64,000 nucleotides of DNA from Glaciecola sp047637355 (GCA_047637355.1 JBLIKA010000004.1:1-64000); one strand, 5' to 3'; counted from the stretch's first letter, positions 1 to 8,232 are shown. The notes: generated by a model not told the origin, from the sequence alone. Translations and numbers: made by a program.

Positions 1-18
1 AGATTGTCTTGTTATAAA

Positions 19-31
19 TTGTTAAAGAACA
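19..31 (-). promoter_or_regulatory. boxA antitermination site of the rrn leader
   Basis: The minus strand reads TGTTCTTTAACAA, one base away from the enterobacterial rrn boxA TGCTCTTTAACAA, the RNA site for NusB/NusE and antitermination. It directly precedes the conserved pre-16S leader bases. Confidence 0.82.
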
Positions 32-99
32 TGCCAGCTTCTTTCTATTTCACTGGCGGCTTGAAAGTCACGTTACGTGCCGTCTCAAGCGGGATGCAT

Positions 100-127
100 A
101 TACTACCTACATCATTTTTATTGTCAA
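100..127 (-). promoter_or_regulatory. rRNA operon promoter P2
   Basis: On the minus strand a perfect -35 box TTGACA (122-127), a 16-bp spacer and a -10 box TAGTAT (100-105) are followed by ATGCATCCCGC. It lies about 170 bp downstream of P1, the tandem arrangement usual for rrn operons. Confidence 0.75.
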
Positions 128-271
128 CTAACTTTATTAATTCTTTCAAAATTAATTCATTTAGCGAACTTACATTTGTTAAGGCTATTAAAGAATAAAT
201 AAATGTAAACTTTCTCAACATACTGCTGTCGTAATAGTCCTGCAAACGACGTTATCTTGAAAGCGACGCGC

Positions 272-299
272 ATTGTAGCCATTTATACGATAAGGTCAA
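272..299 (-). promoter_or_regulatory. rRNA operon promoter P1
   Basis: On the minus strand there is a -35 box TTGACC (294-299), a 16-bp spacer and a -10 box TACAAT (272-277), followed by the GC-rich discriminator GCGCGTCGC. The 16-bp spacing and GC-rich discriminator are hallmarks of rRNA P1 promoters under growth-rate and ppGpp control. The bases upstream (300-360) are AT-rich, as expected for an UP element. Transcription would start near 265. Confidence 0.82.
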
Positions 300-405
300 T
301 AGCAATACGCATATTAGTTGTAATATTTCTAACTTAAGCGTATTTTAACATTCCTGTTACAAACTCTTGTTGTACCGATAAGATTAAAACGGAAGAGGTA
401 AACCC

Positions 406-1212
406 ATGAAACTTTCAGTACTAGCACTTAGTGTATTGATGTTGAGCAGTGGAACCGCCATTGCACAAATAGAAGACACTAGTGAACTTGATAACACCTC
501 TATGCAATCCAGTCATTTTCTTAAGCAACAAGTACGTAGTAGTAATTCAGTTGGCAGGGCTATACGCACGGTCTTAGATCGCTACCCAGAAAATACCGCC
601 GAATTAGTTCAAATCGCATTGGATGCCTACCCTGACAAGTATCGTGAAATCGTATCGGCAGCAGTATCGTCTCAGCCTGCATATATTGATGACATCCTTG
701 AACTTGCAATTGAAAGAAATGTCGCTCCTGCAACAGAACTGGTAAAGCTAGCTATTAATGCGGAACCAAGCTACGCAGAATATGCTACCGAAGCTGCTTG
801 TAAGTTTTCACCAGATCAATTTAACGAGATTGTTAAGACAGCCGTAGCTATGGAGCCTGATTCTGCGGATCAAATAGCCAAACGACTAGCGAAAACATAC
901 CCGAATAAAACCTTAGAAGTTTTAGTAACCACTATTCAAGAAGTTCCGTTGGTTGGCAAGTACGTAGTTGATGCACTACTAGCGCTATTTCCAGTTGATT
1001 CCTCGGAGTCAGAATCAATGATAATAATATCAGTGGAGCAATTGGCCCAACATCCAGAGGCGCTCGAACGCTTGGTAGAATTAGCTGAGCTTAGGGGTAT
1101 TCAACAGGACTTGATCAGCGCCAGCGCAATGAGAGGGGGTTTAACTGACGCACAAGCGAAATTATATGTAGAGAGACACTACCTATCAGACCGATCGACT
1201 AGTAGCTATTAA
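406..1212 (+). CDS. Secreted protein made of tandem 15-residue helical repeats, function unknown
   Basis: The 268-residue product has a clear signal peptide (residues 1-20, cleavage after GTAIA). From about residue 50 to 200 it consists of 15-residue units with hydrophobic positions and a proline at residues 61, 76, 91, 121, 136, 151, 166, 181 and 196; in the one exceptional unit the proline is at 108 instead of 106. The units read as short helices hinged at the proline (pattern xxAhxxxPxxxxxIV), suggesting an alpha-solenoid. The C-terminal 70 residues are acidic and non-repetitive. The start has the ribosome binding site GAAGAGG seven bases upstream. The gene stands alone, divergent from the rrn operon and convergent with rplQ, sharing its terminator. 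I do not recognise a named family; a periplasmic binding or scaffold role is a guess. Confidence 0.8.
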   Translation: MKLSVLALSVLMLSSGTAIAQIEDTSELDNTSMQSSHFLKQQVRSSNSVGRAIRTVLDRYPENTAELVQIALDAYPDKYREIVSAAVSSQPAYIDDILELAIERNVAPATELVKLAINAEPSYAEYATEAACKFSPDQFNEIVKTAVAMEPDSADQIAKRLAKTYPNKTLEVLVTTIQEVPLVGKYVVDALLALFPVDSSESESMIIISVEQLAQHPEALERLVELAELRGIQQDLISASAMRGGLTDAQAKLYVERHYLSDRSTSSY

Positions 1213-1243
1213 ATGCACTGATAAATTTACTGATGTATATAAC

Positions 1244-1270
1244 AAAAAACCCGGCAGAAGCCGGGTTTTT
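1244..1270. terminator. Bidirectional rho-independent terminator
   Basis: A 7-bp perfect stem ACCCGGC/GCCGGGT with an AGAA loop is flanked by an A-run on the left and a T-run on the right. It can terminate the rightward repeat-protein gene and the leftward ribosomal operon ending in rplQ. Confidence 0.93.
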
Positions 1271-1300
1271 CAATTTCATTCTCTAATAAGAGACTGACTA

Positions 1301-1699
1301 TTACTCTGCTATTTCAACTACTTCTTCAGTTGTCTCAACAACAGGACGGTCAACTAATTCAACGTAAGCCATTGGAGCTTTGTCACCTGTACGGAAACCA
1401 CACTTCAATATACGACTATAACCACCTGGACGCGCTACATAACGCGGACCAAGTTCGTTAAACAATTTACCTACCACTTCTTTATCACCCGTTCTTGCAA
1501 AAGCAAGACGACGATTAGCAACACTATCTTGCTTTGCTAATGTGATTAGCGGCTCAATTACTCGACGTAGTTCTTTCGCTTTAGGCAACGTAGTCTTAAT
1601 AACTTCGTGCTTTACCAAAGAACCCGCCATGTTTTTAAACATTGCTTGTCTGTGGCTACTATTGCGATTTAACTGTCTACCACTCTTGCGATGGCGCAT
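1301..1699 (-). CDS. rplQ: 50S ribosomal protein L17
   Basis: The 132-residue product starts MRHRKSGRQLNRNSSHR, the standard L17 N-terminus, and continues with the LVKHEVIKTTLPKAKELRR segment. L17 sits near the polypeptide exit tunnel of the large subunit. The length is close to the E. coli protein, with an acidic tail of about ten residues. It is the last gene of the alpha operon, 41 bp after rpoA, and ends just before a strong terminator. Confidence 0.97.
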   Translation of the reverse strand: MRHRKSGRQLNRNSSHRQAMFKNMAGSLVKHEVIKTTLPKAKELRRVIEPLITLAKQDSVANRRLAFARTGDKEVVGKLFNELGPRYVARPGGYSRILKCGFRTGDKAPMAYVELVDRPVVETTEEVVEIAE

Positions 1700-1740
1700 A
1701 GCTATATCCTTTTTTACAAATCAGTTTATCTAAAATCTGA

Positions 1741-2727
1741 TTAATCTTTTTCAGCGATTGATTCTGGAGGCCAGTTTTCTAGGCGCATACCTAGTGACAA
1801 GCCACGAGAAGCAAGTACATCTTTAATTTCTGTAAGAGACTTCTTACCTAAGTTAGGCGTTTTAAGAAGTTCAACTTCAGTACGCTGCACCAGGTCACCA
1901 ATATATTGGATAGCTTCCGCTTTCAAACAGTTAGCAGAACGAACCGTTAACTCTAAATCATCAACCGGACGAAGTAGAATTGGATCGAATTCTGGCTTTT
2001 CTTCTTTTTCAACAGGCTCTGAGATGTCACGTAACTCTACGAACGCATCTAATTGCTCAGCTAAAATAGTAGCAGCACGACGAATCGCTTCTTCTGGGTC
2101 TAATGTACCGTTAGTTTCCATATCGATAATTAGCTTGTCCAAGTCAGTACGCTGTTCAACACGCGCTGACTCTACAGAATAGGCAATACGCTCTACTGGG
2201 CTGTATGAAGCATCAACTAATAAACGACCAATAGGACGATCATCATCTTCAGAGGAACGACGAGTTGAAGCTGGAACATAACCTCGGCCCATTTCCACTT
2301 TGATGCGCATGCTAAATTCAGCCTCGCCAGTCAAAGTACAAATAACGTGCTCTGGATTTACGATCTCAACGTCACCATCGTGCTGGATATCACCTGCGAC
2401 AACTACACCTGCACCAGATTTAACCAATGTCAGAGTTGCCTCGGTTTTACCTTCAAGACGAACTGCTAGTCCTTTAAGGTTAAGCAAAATTTCAATTACG
2501 TCTTCTTGAACACCTTCTTTAGTGCTGTACTCATGTAATACACCATCGATTTCAACTTCAGTCACTGCACAACCTGGCATAGACGAAAGCAAAATACGGC
2601 GTAGTGCATTACCCAGAGTATGGCCGAAGCCCCGCTCTAAAGGCTCTAGTGTTACTTTTGCACGAGTAGGTGAAACATTTTCAATTTCAACTAATCTTGG
2701 CTTTAGGAATTCGGTCACTGAACCCAC
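1741..2727 (-). CDS. rpoA: RNA polymerase alpha subunit
   Basis: The 328-residue product (E. coli 329) has the N-terminal assembly domain (about 1-235, with the motif LEPLERGFGHTLGNALRRIL) that dimerises and holds beta and beta-prime. A charged linker (PVEKEEKPEFDPIL) leads to the C-terminal domain (about 250-328) that contacts UP elements and activators; the NCLKAEAIQYIGDL and LGKKSLTEIKDVL helices are intact. It lies in the alpha operon between rpsD and rplQ, the order conserved across gammaproteobacteria. Confidence 0.98.
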   Translation of the reverse strand: MGSVTEFLKPRLVEIENVSPTRAKVTLEPLERGFGHTLGNALRRILLSSMPGCAVTEVEIDGVLHEYSTKEGVQEDVIEILLNLKGLAVRLEGKTEATLTLVKSGAGVVVAGDIQHDGDVEIVNPEHVICTLTGEAEFSMRIKVEMGRGYVPASTRRSSEDDDRPIGRLLVDASYSPVERIAYSVESARVEQRTDLDKLIIDMETNGTLDPEEAIRRAATILAEQLDAFVELRDISEPVEKEEKPEFDPILLRPVDDLELTVRSANCLKAEAIQYIGDLVQRTEVELLKTPNLGKKSLTEIKDVLASRGLSLGMRLENWPPESIAEKD

Positions 2728-2750
2728 AATGTATCCTCTTTAGTTAAGCT

Positions 2751-3371
2751 TTACTTAGAGTAAAGTTCGACAATCAACTGTTCGTTAATGTCCGCAGACA
2801 AATCCGTTCTTTCTGGAACGCGTTTAAAAACACCTTCCATCTTCGTATTGTCAACTTCCAACCAAGTTGGTTTCTCGCGTTGATCTGCTAATTCTAGTGC
2901 AGAAACAATACGGGCCTGTTTTTTAGCTTTTTCACGAACAGCAATCATGTCTTCGGCTTTTACGTTGAATGATGGAATGTTCACTACTTTGCCATTAACT
3001 ACGACAGCTTTATGGCTGACTAGTTGGCGGGCTTCAGCACGTGTGCTTGCAAAACCCATGCGATATACAACGTTATCTAGACGCTGTTCAAGAAGTTGCA
3101 ACAGGTTTTCACCTGTATTGCCTTTAAGGCGAGCTGCTTCTTTATAATAGTTTCTAAACTGTTTTTCCAATACGCCATACATACGACGCACTTTTTGCTT
3201 TTCACGCAATTGAACACCGTAATCAGACAAACGACCGCGACGGGCGCCGTGCTGACCAGGAGGAGTGTCGATTTTACACTTACTTTCAATTGCTCTTACG
3301 CCGCTCTTAAGGAACAAATCAGTTCCTTCACGACGACTTAGTTTGAGTTTTGGACCCAAATATCTAGCCAT
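2751..3371 (-). CDS. rpsD: 30S ribosomal protein S4
   Basis: The 206-residue product (same length as E. coli S4) begins MARYLGPKLKLSRREGTDLFLKS and carries the S4 RNA-binding domain around residues 95-155 (RLDNVVYRMGFASTRAEARQLV). S4 is a primary 16S-binding protein of the 5' domain and, in relatives, represses its own operon by binding the mRNA leader before rpsM; such a leader is visible in this window at 4155-4260. Confidence 0.97.
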   Translation of the reverse strand: MARYLGPKLKLSRREGTDLFLKSGVRAIESKCKIDTPPGQHGARRGRLSDYGVQLREKQKVRRMYGVLEKQFRNYYKEAARLKGNTGENLLQLLEQRLDNVVYRMGFASTRAEARQLVSHKAVVVNGKVVNIPSFNVKAEDMIAVREKAKKQARIVSALELADQREKPTWLEVDNTKMEGVFKRVPERTDLSADINEQLIVELYSK

Positions 3372-3395
3372 GTTCTTTCTCCAACTGTCCGTCGA

Positions 3396-3785
3396 TTAAA
3401 CGCGACGTTTTTTCGGTGGACGACAACCGTTGTGAGGTATAGGCGTCACATCGGTAATATTTGTGATCTTGTAACCAGCGCCATTTAATGCACGGATTGC
3501 AGATTCACGACCTGGACCTGGGCCCTTAACGAACACTTCAATGTTCTTTAAGCCGTATTCCTGTGCAGCAAGACCCGCTCTTTCAGCAGCAACCTGTGCA
3601 GCGAAAGGAGTTGATTTGCGTGAGCCACGGAAACCAGATCCACCAGAAGTTGCCCACGATAGAGCATTACCCTGACGGTCAGTGATTGTCACAATTGTAT
3701 TGTTGAAAGAAGCATGGATATGAGCCATACCATCTGCAACTTGACGTTTTACGCGCTTGCGGGCGCGAGTAGGAGCTTTAGCCAT
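3396..3785 (-). CDS. rpsK: 30S ribosomal protein S11
   Basis: The 129-residue product has the S11 core IHASFNNTIVTITDRQGN and the C-terminal GCRPPKKRRV, both diagnostic. S11 forms part of the platform of the small subunit near the P/E sites. It lies 12 bp after rpsM in the alpha operon, and its length equals E. coli S11. Confidence 0.97.
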   Translation of the reverse strand: MAKAPTRARKRVKRQVADGMAHIHASFNNTIVTITDRQGNALSWATSGGSGFRGSRKSTPFAAQVAAERAGLAAQEYGLKNIEVFVKGPGPGRESAIRALNGAGYKITNITDVTPIPHNGCRPPKKRRV

Positions 3786-3797
3786 TGTAACCCTCGC

Positions 3798-4154
3798 TTA
3801 CTTTTTAATAGGTTTGCGAGGACCTTTACGGGTACGCGCGTTAGTTTTAGTGCGCTGACCACGTAGAGGTAAGCTACGACGGTGGCGAATACCACGGAAG
3901 CAACCTAGGTCCATCAAACGTTTAATGCTCATTGATACTTCACGGCGAAGGTCACCCTCAACTGTAAACTTAGCAACTTCTTCACGAAGTTTATCAATGG
4001 TCGTTTCATCAAGATCTTTCATCTTGGTTGATTCTGATACACCTGCACCAACACAAATTGCTTTCGCTCGTGTTGCGCCGATACCGAAAATTGCTTGGAT
4101 AGCAATTACAGCATGTTTGTGATCAGGAATGTTAATGCCAGCGATACGGGCCAT
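3798..4154 (-). CDS. rpsM: 30S ribosomal protein S13
   Basis: The 118-residue product starts MARIAGINIPDHKHAVIAIQ and ends in a basic tail with TNARTRKGPRKPIKK, as in E. coli S13 (118 residues). S13 sits in the 30S head and contacts L5 and the P-site tRNA. I place the start at 4154 because the Shine-Dalgarno sequence AAAGGAG is nine bases upstream; an in-frame GTG at 4163 touches that sequence and cannot be the start. First gene of the alpha operon proper. Confidence 0.96.
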   Translation of the reverse strand: MARIAGINIPDHKHAVIAIQAIFGIGATRAKAICVGAGVSESTKMKDLDETTIDKLREEVAKFTVEGDLRREVSMSIKRLMDLGCFRGIRHRRSLPLRGQRTKTNARTRKGPRKPIKK

Positions 4155-4260
4155 TAACAGCACTCCTTTAATTTAGTGTTACTAGCCTAAAAAGCCCGAT
4201 AGGATACTTACCCAGTAACAAAAATGCAAATAAAGGTTTTAAGGCTCGGGCGCTAGTACA
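4155..4260 (-). promoter_or_regulatory. S4-binding autoregulatory leader of the alpha operon (Alpha_RBS type)
   Basis: The minus-strand leader before rpsM contains AGTATCCTATCGGGCTTTT (about 4190-4208) and then the AAAGGAG ribosome binding site. As I remember it, the E. coli alpha-operon leader has AGTATCCTGAAAACGGGC and a similar following stretch, the part that folds into the pseudoknot bound by S4. The match in sequence and position supports the same translational feedback. The fold itself was not computed. Confidence 0.72.
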
Positions 4261-4311
4261 GCAACCCGATATTAAAAACCATGTTTTTACTCTAATTTAT
4301 TAGAGTTTGGA

Positions 4312-4425
4312 TTAACCTTGCCTTTGCTTATGCTTAGGCTCTACACAGATCACTCTAACAACGCCGTTACGTTTTATGACCTTGCAGTTACGGCAAATCC
4401 GCTTAACGGATGCACGAACTTTCAT
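4312..4425 (-). CDS. rpmJ: 50S ribosomal protein L36
   Basis: This 37-codon gene encodes MKVRASVKRICRNCKVIKRN followed by a segment ending KHKQRQG, the full L36 sequence. The three cysteines (11, 14, 27) and His32 form the zinc ribbon, so this is the zinc-binding (C+) form of L36. One residue shorter than the E. coli protein. It lies between secY and rpsM, its normal place at the end of the spc operon. Confidence 0.96.
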   Translation of the reverse strand: MKVRASVKRICRNCKVIKRNGVVRVICVEPKHKQRQG

Positions 4426-4470
4426 CACATCACTCCGTAAATAGCTAACTCAAAGAGCTAGGCACAATGC

Positions 4471-5781
4471 CTAACCTTTAAGATTCGCTTTCTTGAGAAC
4501 ATCACCATATTGATGTGACATCAAATGGGTCTGCACCTGAGCCATAAAGTCCATTACCACTACACATATTATGAGTAGTGATGTACCACCAAAGTAAAAC
4601 GGAACGTTAAACCATAGTAGTAAGAACTCCGGGACTAAACAAACAAAGGTAATATAGAGAGCACCGGCTAATGTTAAACGAGTCATCACCTTATCGATAT
4701 ATCGAGAGGTTTGCTCACCTGGACGAATACCAGGAACAAAAGCACCAGATTTCTTTAGATTATCAGCCGTTTCGCGAGGATTAAAAACTAATGCCGTATA
4801 AAAAAAGCAGAAGAAAATAATCGTTCCAGCATATAGCATAACGTATAAAGGCTGCCCCGGAGACAATGCCAGAGATACGTCAGTCAAGAAAGAGAATGTC
4901 TCGTTCTGACCAACCATACCAGCAAGCGTACCTGGGAATAGGATGATGCTTGACGCGAAGATAGGTGGAATAACACCCGCCATATTCACCTTTAACGGTA
5001 AATGTGAACTTTGCGCAGCAAAAACCTTACGACCTTGTTGGCGTTTTGCGTAGTTTACAACAATGCGACGTTGCGCACGTTCTACGAAAACAACCAAGTA
5101 TGTCAACGCTACAATAATAGCACCGATTACTAACAAGAATAGGAGATTAATTTCACCTAATCTAGCTTGTTCAGCAGTTTGACCAATCGCTGTTGGTAAA
5201 CCCGCCACGATACCGGCGAAAATGAGTATCGAGATACCATTTCCGATGCCGCGCTCTGTAATTTGCTCACCTAACCACATTAAAAACATGGTACCAGTGA
5301 CCAAACTCACGATAGCTGTAAAATAGAAACCAATGCCAGGGTTTACTACTAAACCTTGCACCAAATTTGGCAGACCAGTAGCAATACCGACAGACTGAAA
5401 AATAGCTAACATCAAAGTAAGATACCTTGTGTATTGACTAATCTTCCGTTTACCCGCTTCACCTTCTTTTTTCAGCTCCATCAATGGAGGGTACATATGC
5501 GAAAGCAACTGCACAATAATAGAAGCTGTAATGTAAGGCATTATCCCTAACGCTAGTACCGAAGCACGCTCAAGAGCACCACCAGAGAACATGTTCATCA
5601 TCTCTACAATAGTGCCTTTCTGTTGTTCAAATAATTGAGCCAACACGTTGCCATCAATACCAGGGATAGGCACGTAAGAGCCCAGCCTAAACACGATGAT
5701 TGCTCCAAGAACAAACAGTAAGCGAGATTTAAGCTCGCTTAGTCCACCTTTTGCTCCTGAATCTTGTCCTGGTTTTGCCAT
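4471..5781 (-). CDS. secY: Protein translocase subunit SecY
   Basis: The 436-residue product has ten hydrophobic segments and the SecY signatures GSYVPIPGID near the N-terminus, the YTRYLTLMLAIFQS helix and the FNPRETADNLKKSGAFVPGIRPG cytoplasmic loop (shown here in parts). SecY forms the protein-conducting channel of the inner membrane with SecE and SecG. E. coli SecY has 443 residues. Placed between rplO and rpmJ in the spc operon, as usual. Confidence 0.98.
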   Translation of the reverse strand: MAKPGQDSGAKGGLSELKSRLLFVLGAIIVFRLGSYVPIPGIDGNVLAQLFEQQKGTIVEMMNMFSGGALERASVLALGIMPYITASIIVQLLSHMYPPLMELKKEGEAGKRKISQYTRYLTLMLAIFQSVGIATGLPNLVQGLVVNPGIGFYFTAIVSLVTGTMFLMWLGEQITERGIGNGISILIFAGIVAGLPTAIGQTAEQARLGEINLLFLLVIGAIIVALTYLVVFVERAQRRIVVNYAKRQQGRKVFAAQSSHLPLKVNMAGVIPPIFASSIILFPGTLAGMVGQNETFSFLTDVSLALSPGQPLYVMLYAGTIIFFCFFYTALVFNPRETADNLKKSGAFVPGIRPGEQTSRYIDKVMTRLTLAGALYITFVCLVPEFLLLWFNVPFYFGGTSLLIICVVVMDFMAQVQTHLMSHQYGDVLKKANLKG

Positions 5782-5786
5782 TTAGC

Positions 5787-6221
5787 TTATTCCTCTACTT
5801 TACCGCCAGCCACGTTAATCGCTTCGAGTGCACCTTTGCTAACTCGGATACCGCTTAAAGTAACAGAACGCTTGATTTCACCACTCTTCATAACTTTTAC
5901 AAACAGGATTTCTTTTTTAATAAGACCCGCTGCTTTCAAAGTTTCAAGATTAACGATATCGCCTTCTACTTTAGCAATTTCACTGAGAGTAACTTGGTCA
6001 GTTACGAACGATTTACGTGACGTAAAACCGAATTTCGGCAAACGACGTTGAAGAGGCATTTGACCACCTTCAAAACCAGGTCTAACAGTGCCGCCTGAGC
6101 GAGACTTTTGACCTTTATGACCGCGACCACCTGTCTTGCCTAAGCCAGAACCGATACCGCGACCTGCGCGCTTACTTGCTTTGTTAGCTCCTTCGGCAGG
6201 AGCGAGAGTATTAAGTCTCAT
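5787..6221 (-). CDS. rplO: 50S ribosomal protein L15
   Basis: The 144-residue product begins MRLNTLAPAEGANKASKR and has the glycine/arginine-rich N-terminal extension (GRGIGSGLGKTGGRGHKGQ) that threads into 23S rRNA. Same length as E. coli L15. It follows rpmD by 3 bp and precedes secY by 5 bp, so it is part of one transcript. Confidence 0.97.
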   Translation of the reverse strand: MRLNTLAPAEGANKASKRAGRGIGSGLGKTGGRGHKGQKSRSGGTVRPGFEGGQMPLQRRLPKFGFTSRKSFVTDQVTLSEIAKVEGDIVNLETLKAAGLIKKEILFVKVMKSGEIKRSVTLSGIRVSKGALEAINVAGGKVEE

Positions 6222-6224
6222 GAA

Positions 6225-6407
6225 TTACTCCTCTACTATCTCAACCATGTATTGAACACGGTTGATCATGCCACGAACTGACGGAGTATCTTCCAACTCA
6301 CGTACTTGTCCGATTTTACGTAATCCTAAACCAACTAACGTTGCTTTATGTTTAGGAAGACGCCCGATTGAGCTTTTAGTTTGCTTTATTTTAATCATCT
6401 TAGACAT
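6225..6407 (-). CDS. rpmD: 50S ribosomal protein L30
   Basis: The 60-residue product contains the L30 core IKIKQTKSSIGRLPKHKATL and LGLRKIGQVRELEDTPSVRG. Typical bacterial short form of the protein. It is in the normal spc position between rpsE and rplO with only a few bases on either side. Confidence 0.96.
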   Translation of the reverse strand: MSKMIKIKQTKSSIGRLPKHKATLVGLGLRKIGQVRELEDTPSVRGMINRVQYMVEIVEE

Positions 6408-6413
6408 GTTCGA

Positions 6414-6917
6414 TTACCCCAAAATATCTTTGACTGACAAACCACGTTTTGCAGCAATCTTCTCTGGTGAATTCATTTCCACTAGAGCATTGACTGTTGC
6501 ACGTACAACGTTTATTGGGTTTGTAGAACCGTAGCATTTTGAAAGCACGTTCTGAACACCAGCTACTTCAAGTACTGCACGCATCGCACCACCGGCAATA
6601 ATACCGGTACCTTCAGACGCAGGCTGCATGTAAACTTTAGAGCCAGAATGACGACCTTTAATTGGATGCTGTAATGTATTGCCGTTCAGATCGACGTCAA
6701 CTAAGTTGCGACGAGCCTTTTCCATTGCTTTTTGGATTGCAGCAGGTACTTCACGTGCCTTACCGTAACCAAAACCAACACGACCATTGCCATCGCCAAC
6801 CACTGTCAAAGCTGTAAAACTAAAGATGCGACCACCTTTAACAACTTTTGATACACGGTTAACAGCGATTAGCTTTTCTAACAGATCACCCTGTTGTTGA
6901 ACTTCTTGCTTAGCCAT
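6414..6917 (-). CDS. rpsE: 30S ribosomal protein S5
   Basis: The 167-residue product (E. coli 167) has the double-stranded RNA-binding-like N-domain with VSKVVKGGRIFSFTALTVVG and the GNGRVGFGYGKAREVPAAI loop, followed by the C-domain. S5 helps hold decoding accuracy and mRNA unwinding at the entry site. Located between rplR and rpmD in the spc operon. Confidence 0.97.
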   Translation of the reverse strand: MAKQEVQQQGDLLEKLIAVNRVSKVVKGGRIFSFTALTVVGDGNGRVGFGYGKAREVPAAIQKAMEKARRNLVDVDLNGNTLQHPIKGRHSGSKVYMQPASEGTGIIAGGAMRAVLEVAGVQNVLSKCYGSTNPINVVRATVNALVEMNSPEKIAAKRGLSVKDILG

Positions 6918-6926
6918 TTTAAACTC

Positions 6927-7280
6927 CTAGAACTGAAGGCCCGCTTCACGAGCGGCATCAGCCAGTGCTTTCACACGACCATGATATTTAAATCCACTTC
7001 TATCGAAGGCGACTTTCTTGATGCCTTTTTCGATAGCACGTTCTGCGATCGCTTTACCAATTGCCGCTGCTGCCTCTGCGTTGCCCGTAGATTTTAAAGA
7101 ACCCTGAAGTTCTTTTTCTACAGTAGAAGCTGCTGCTAATACTTCAGAACCGCTTGGAGCGATTAACTGAGCGTAAATGTGGCGAGGTGTGCGGTTAATA
7201 ACCAAGCGATGTGCACCTAACTCACTAATTTTCTTACGGGCGCGAGTAGCGCGACGTAAGCGAGCTGATTTCTTATCCAT
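6927..7280 (-). CDS. rplR: 50S ribosomal protein L18
   Basis: The 117-residue product starts MDKKSARLRRATRARKKI and carries the L18 segments LVINRTPRHIYAQLIAP and FDRSGFKYHGRVKALADAAR. L18 binds 5S rRNA together with L5 and L25 in the central protuberance. Same length as E. coli L18, in its normal operon position. Confidence 0.97.
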   Translation of the reverse strand: MDKKSARLRRATRARKKISELGAHRLVINRTPRHIYAQLIAPSGSEVLAAASTVEKELQGSLKSTGNAEAAAAIGKAIAERAIEKGIKKVAFDRSGFKYHGRVKALADAAREAGLQF

Positions 7281-7292
7281 CGTATTACCTAC

Positions 7293-7826
7293 CTACTTTT
7301 TCTTAGCTTCTTTACGACGCACAGTTTCATCTGCGTAACGAACACCCTTGCCTTTGTAAGGCTCTGGTGGACGGTATGCGCGGATATTCGCTGCAACCTG
7401 ACCTACAACCTGCTTATCAATGCCTTTAACAATGATTTCAGTTTGTGTAGGGGTTTCTACGGTAATGCCTTCAGGCATTTCGTAGCCGACAGGGTGTGAA
7501 AAGCCCAACGTAAGGTTAAGTTTGCTACCTTGTGCGTTTGCACGGTAACCAACACCATTAAGTTCGAGTTTCTTTTCAAAACCATCGGTAACACCAACAA
7601 TCATCTGCTCTAATAATGCACGAGCAGTACCAGCTTGAGCCCAATGGTTTGCAAACGCTTCACGAGGAAGTGCTTTCAACTGGTTCTCTACTTGGACTAC
7701 TTCAACTGCCTTGTTAAAGAGACGAGTCAATGTACCTTTACTTCCTTTAACTGTAACTTCTTGACCGGCGATACTAATTTCTACGCCAGCTCGGATGTCT
7801 ACAGGTGCTTTTGCTATACGTGACAT
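7293..7826 (-). CDS. rplF: 50S ribosomal protein L6
   Basis: The 177-residue product (E. coli 177) begins MSRIAKAPVDIRAGVEISI and ends with the L6 signature RPPEPYKGKGVRYADE and a lysine-rich tail. The two duplicated alpha/beta domains are of normal length. L6 lies near the sarcin-ricin loop and the factor-binding site. Located between rpsH and rplR. Confidence 0.97.
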   Translation of the reverse strand: MSRIAKAPVDIRAGVEISIAGQEVTVKGSKGTLTRLFNKAVEVVQVENQLKALPREAFANHWAQAGTARALLEQMIVGVTDGFEKKLELNGVGYRANAQGSKLNLTLGFSHPVGYEMPEGITVETPTQTEIIVKGIDKQVVGQVAANIRAYRPPEPYKGKGVRYADETVRRKEAKKK

Positions 7827-7839
7827 AATTATTCCCCTG

Positions 7840-8232
7840 TTATGCTACATAACCGATGATCTCACCACCCATACCCGCTTTACGCGCTGCACGGTCAGTC
7901 ATTACACCTTTTGAGGTAGACACGATAGCAACCCCGAGTCCGCCCATCACTTTTGGTAACTCATCTTTTTTCTTATAGATGCGTAAACCAGGACGGCTAA
8001 CTCGTTCGATTGTATCAATTACTTTTTTACCATCGAAATACTTCAAAGTAACCTGTAATACAGGCTTTACGCCTTCAGTTACCGAAGAACCTTCGACATA
8101 ACCCTCAGCTTCTAGTACTTTTGCAATAGCAACACGTACTTTAGAAGAAGGCATAGAAACCGCAACTTTTGAAGCCATTTGGCCGTTACGAATTCGGGTA
8201 AACATATCTGCGATAGGATCTTGCATGCTCAT
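7840..8232 (-). CDS. rpsH: 30S ribosomal protein S8
   Basis: The 130-residue product begins MSMQDPIADMFTRIRNGQ and ends with GKGVMTDRAARKAGMGGE-type residues, as in E. coli S8 (130 residues). S8 binds the 16S central domain early in assembly. In E. coli it also represses the spc operon by binding the mRNA near the start of rplE; I did not identify that site here. Confidence 0.97.
   Translation of the reverse strand: MSMQDPIADMFTRIRNGQMASKVAVSMPSSKVRVAIAKVLEAEGYVEGSSVTEGVKPVLQVTLKYFDGKKVIDTIERVSRPGLRIYKKKDELPKVMGGLGVAIVSTSKGVMTDRAARKAGMGGEIIGYVA

Larger units (their letters stand above)
1..265 (-). other. Leader of a ribosomal RNA operon (16S gene lies off the left edge)
   Basis: Read on the minus strand, this stretch follows two strong promoters and ends in a boxA-like element plus the sequence AACAAGACAATCT, which closely resembles the leader just before 16S rRNA in enterobacteria and alteromonads. 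No protein gene is credible here: two short open frames (4-198 and 45-245) lie inside it without ribosome binding sites. The transcript would leave the window at base 1, so the 16S gene itself is inferred, not seen. Confidence 0.82.

Noticed and set aside
4..245. Two short open frames (4-198 forward, 45-245 reverse)
   Set aside because: Both lie inside the rRNA operon leader and promoter P2, have no ribosome binding site and no recognisable sequence.
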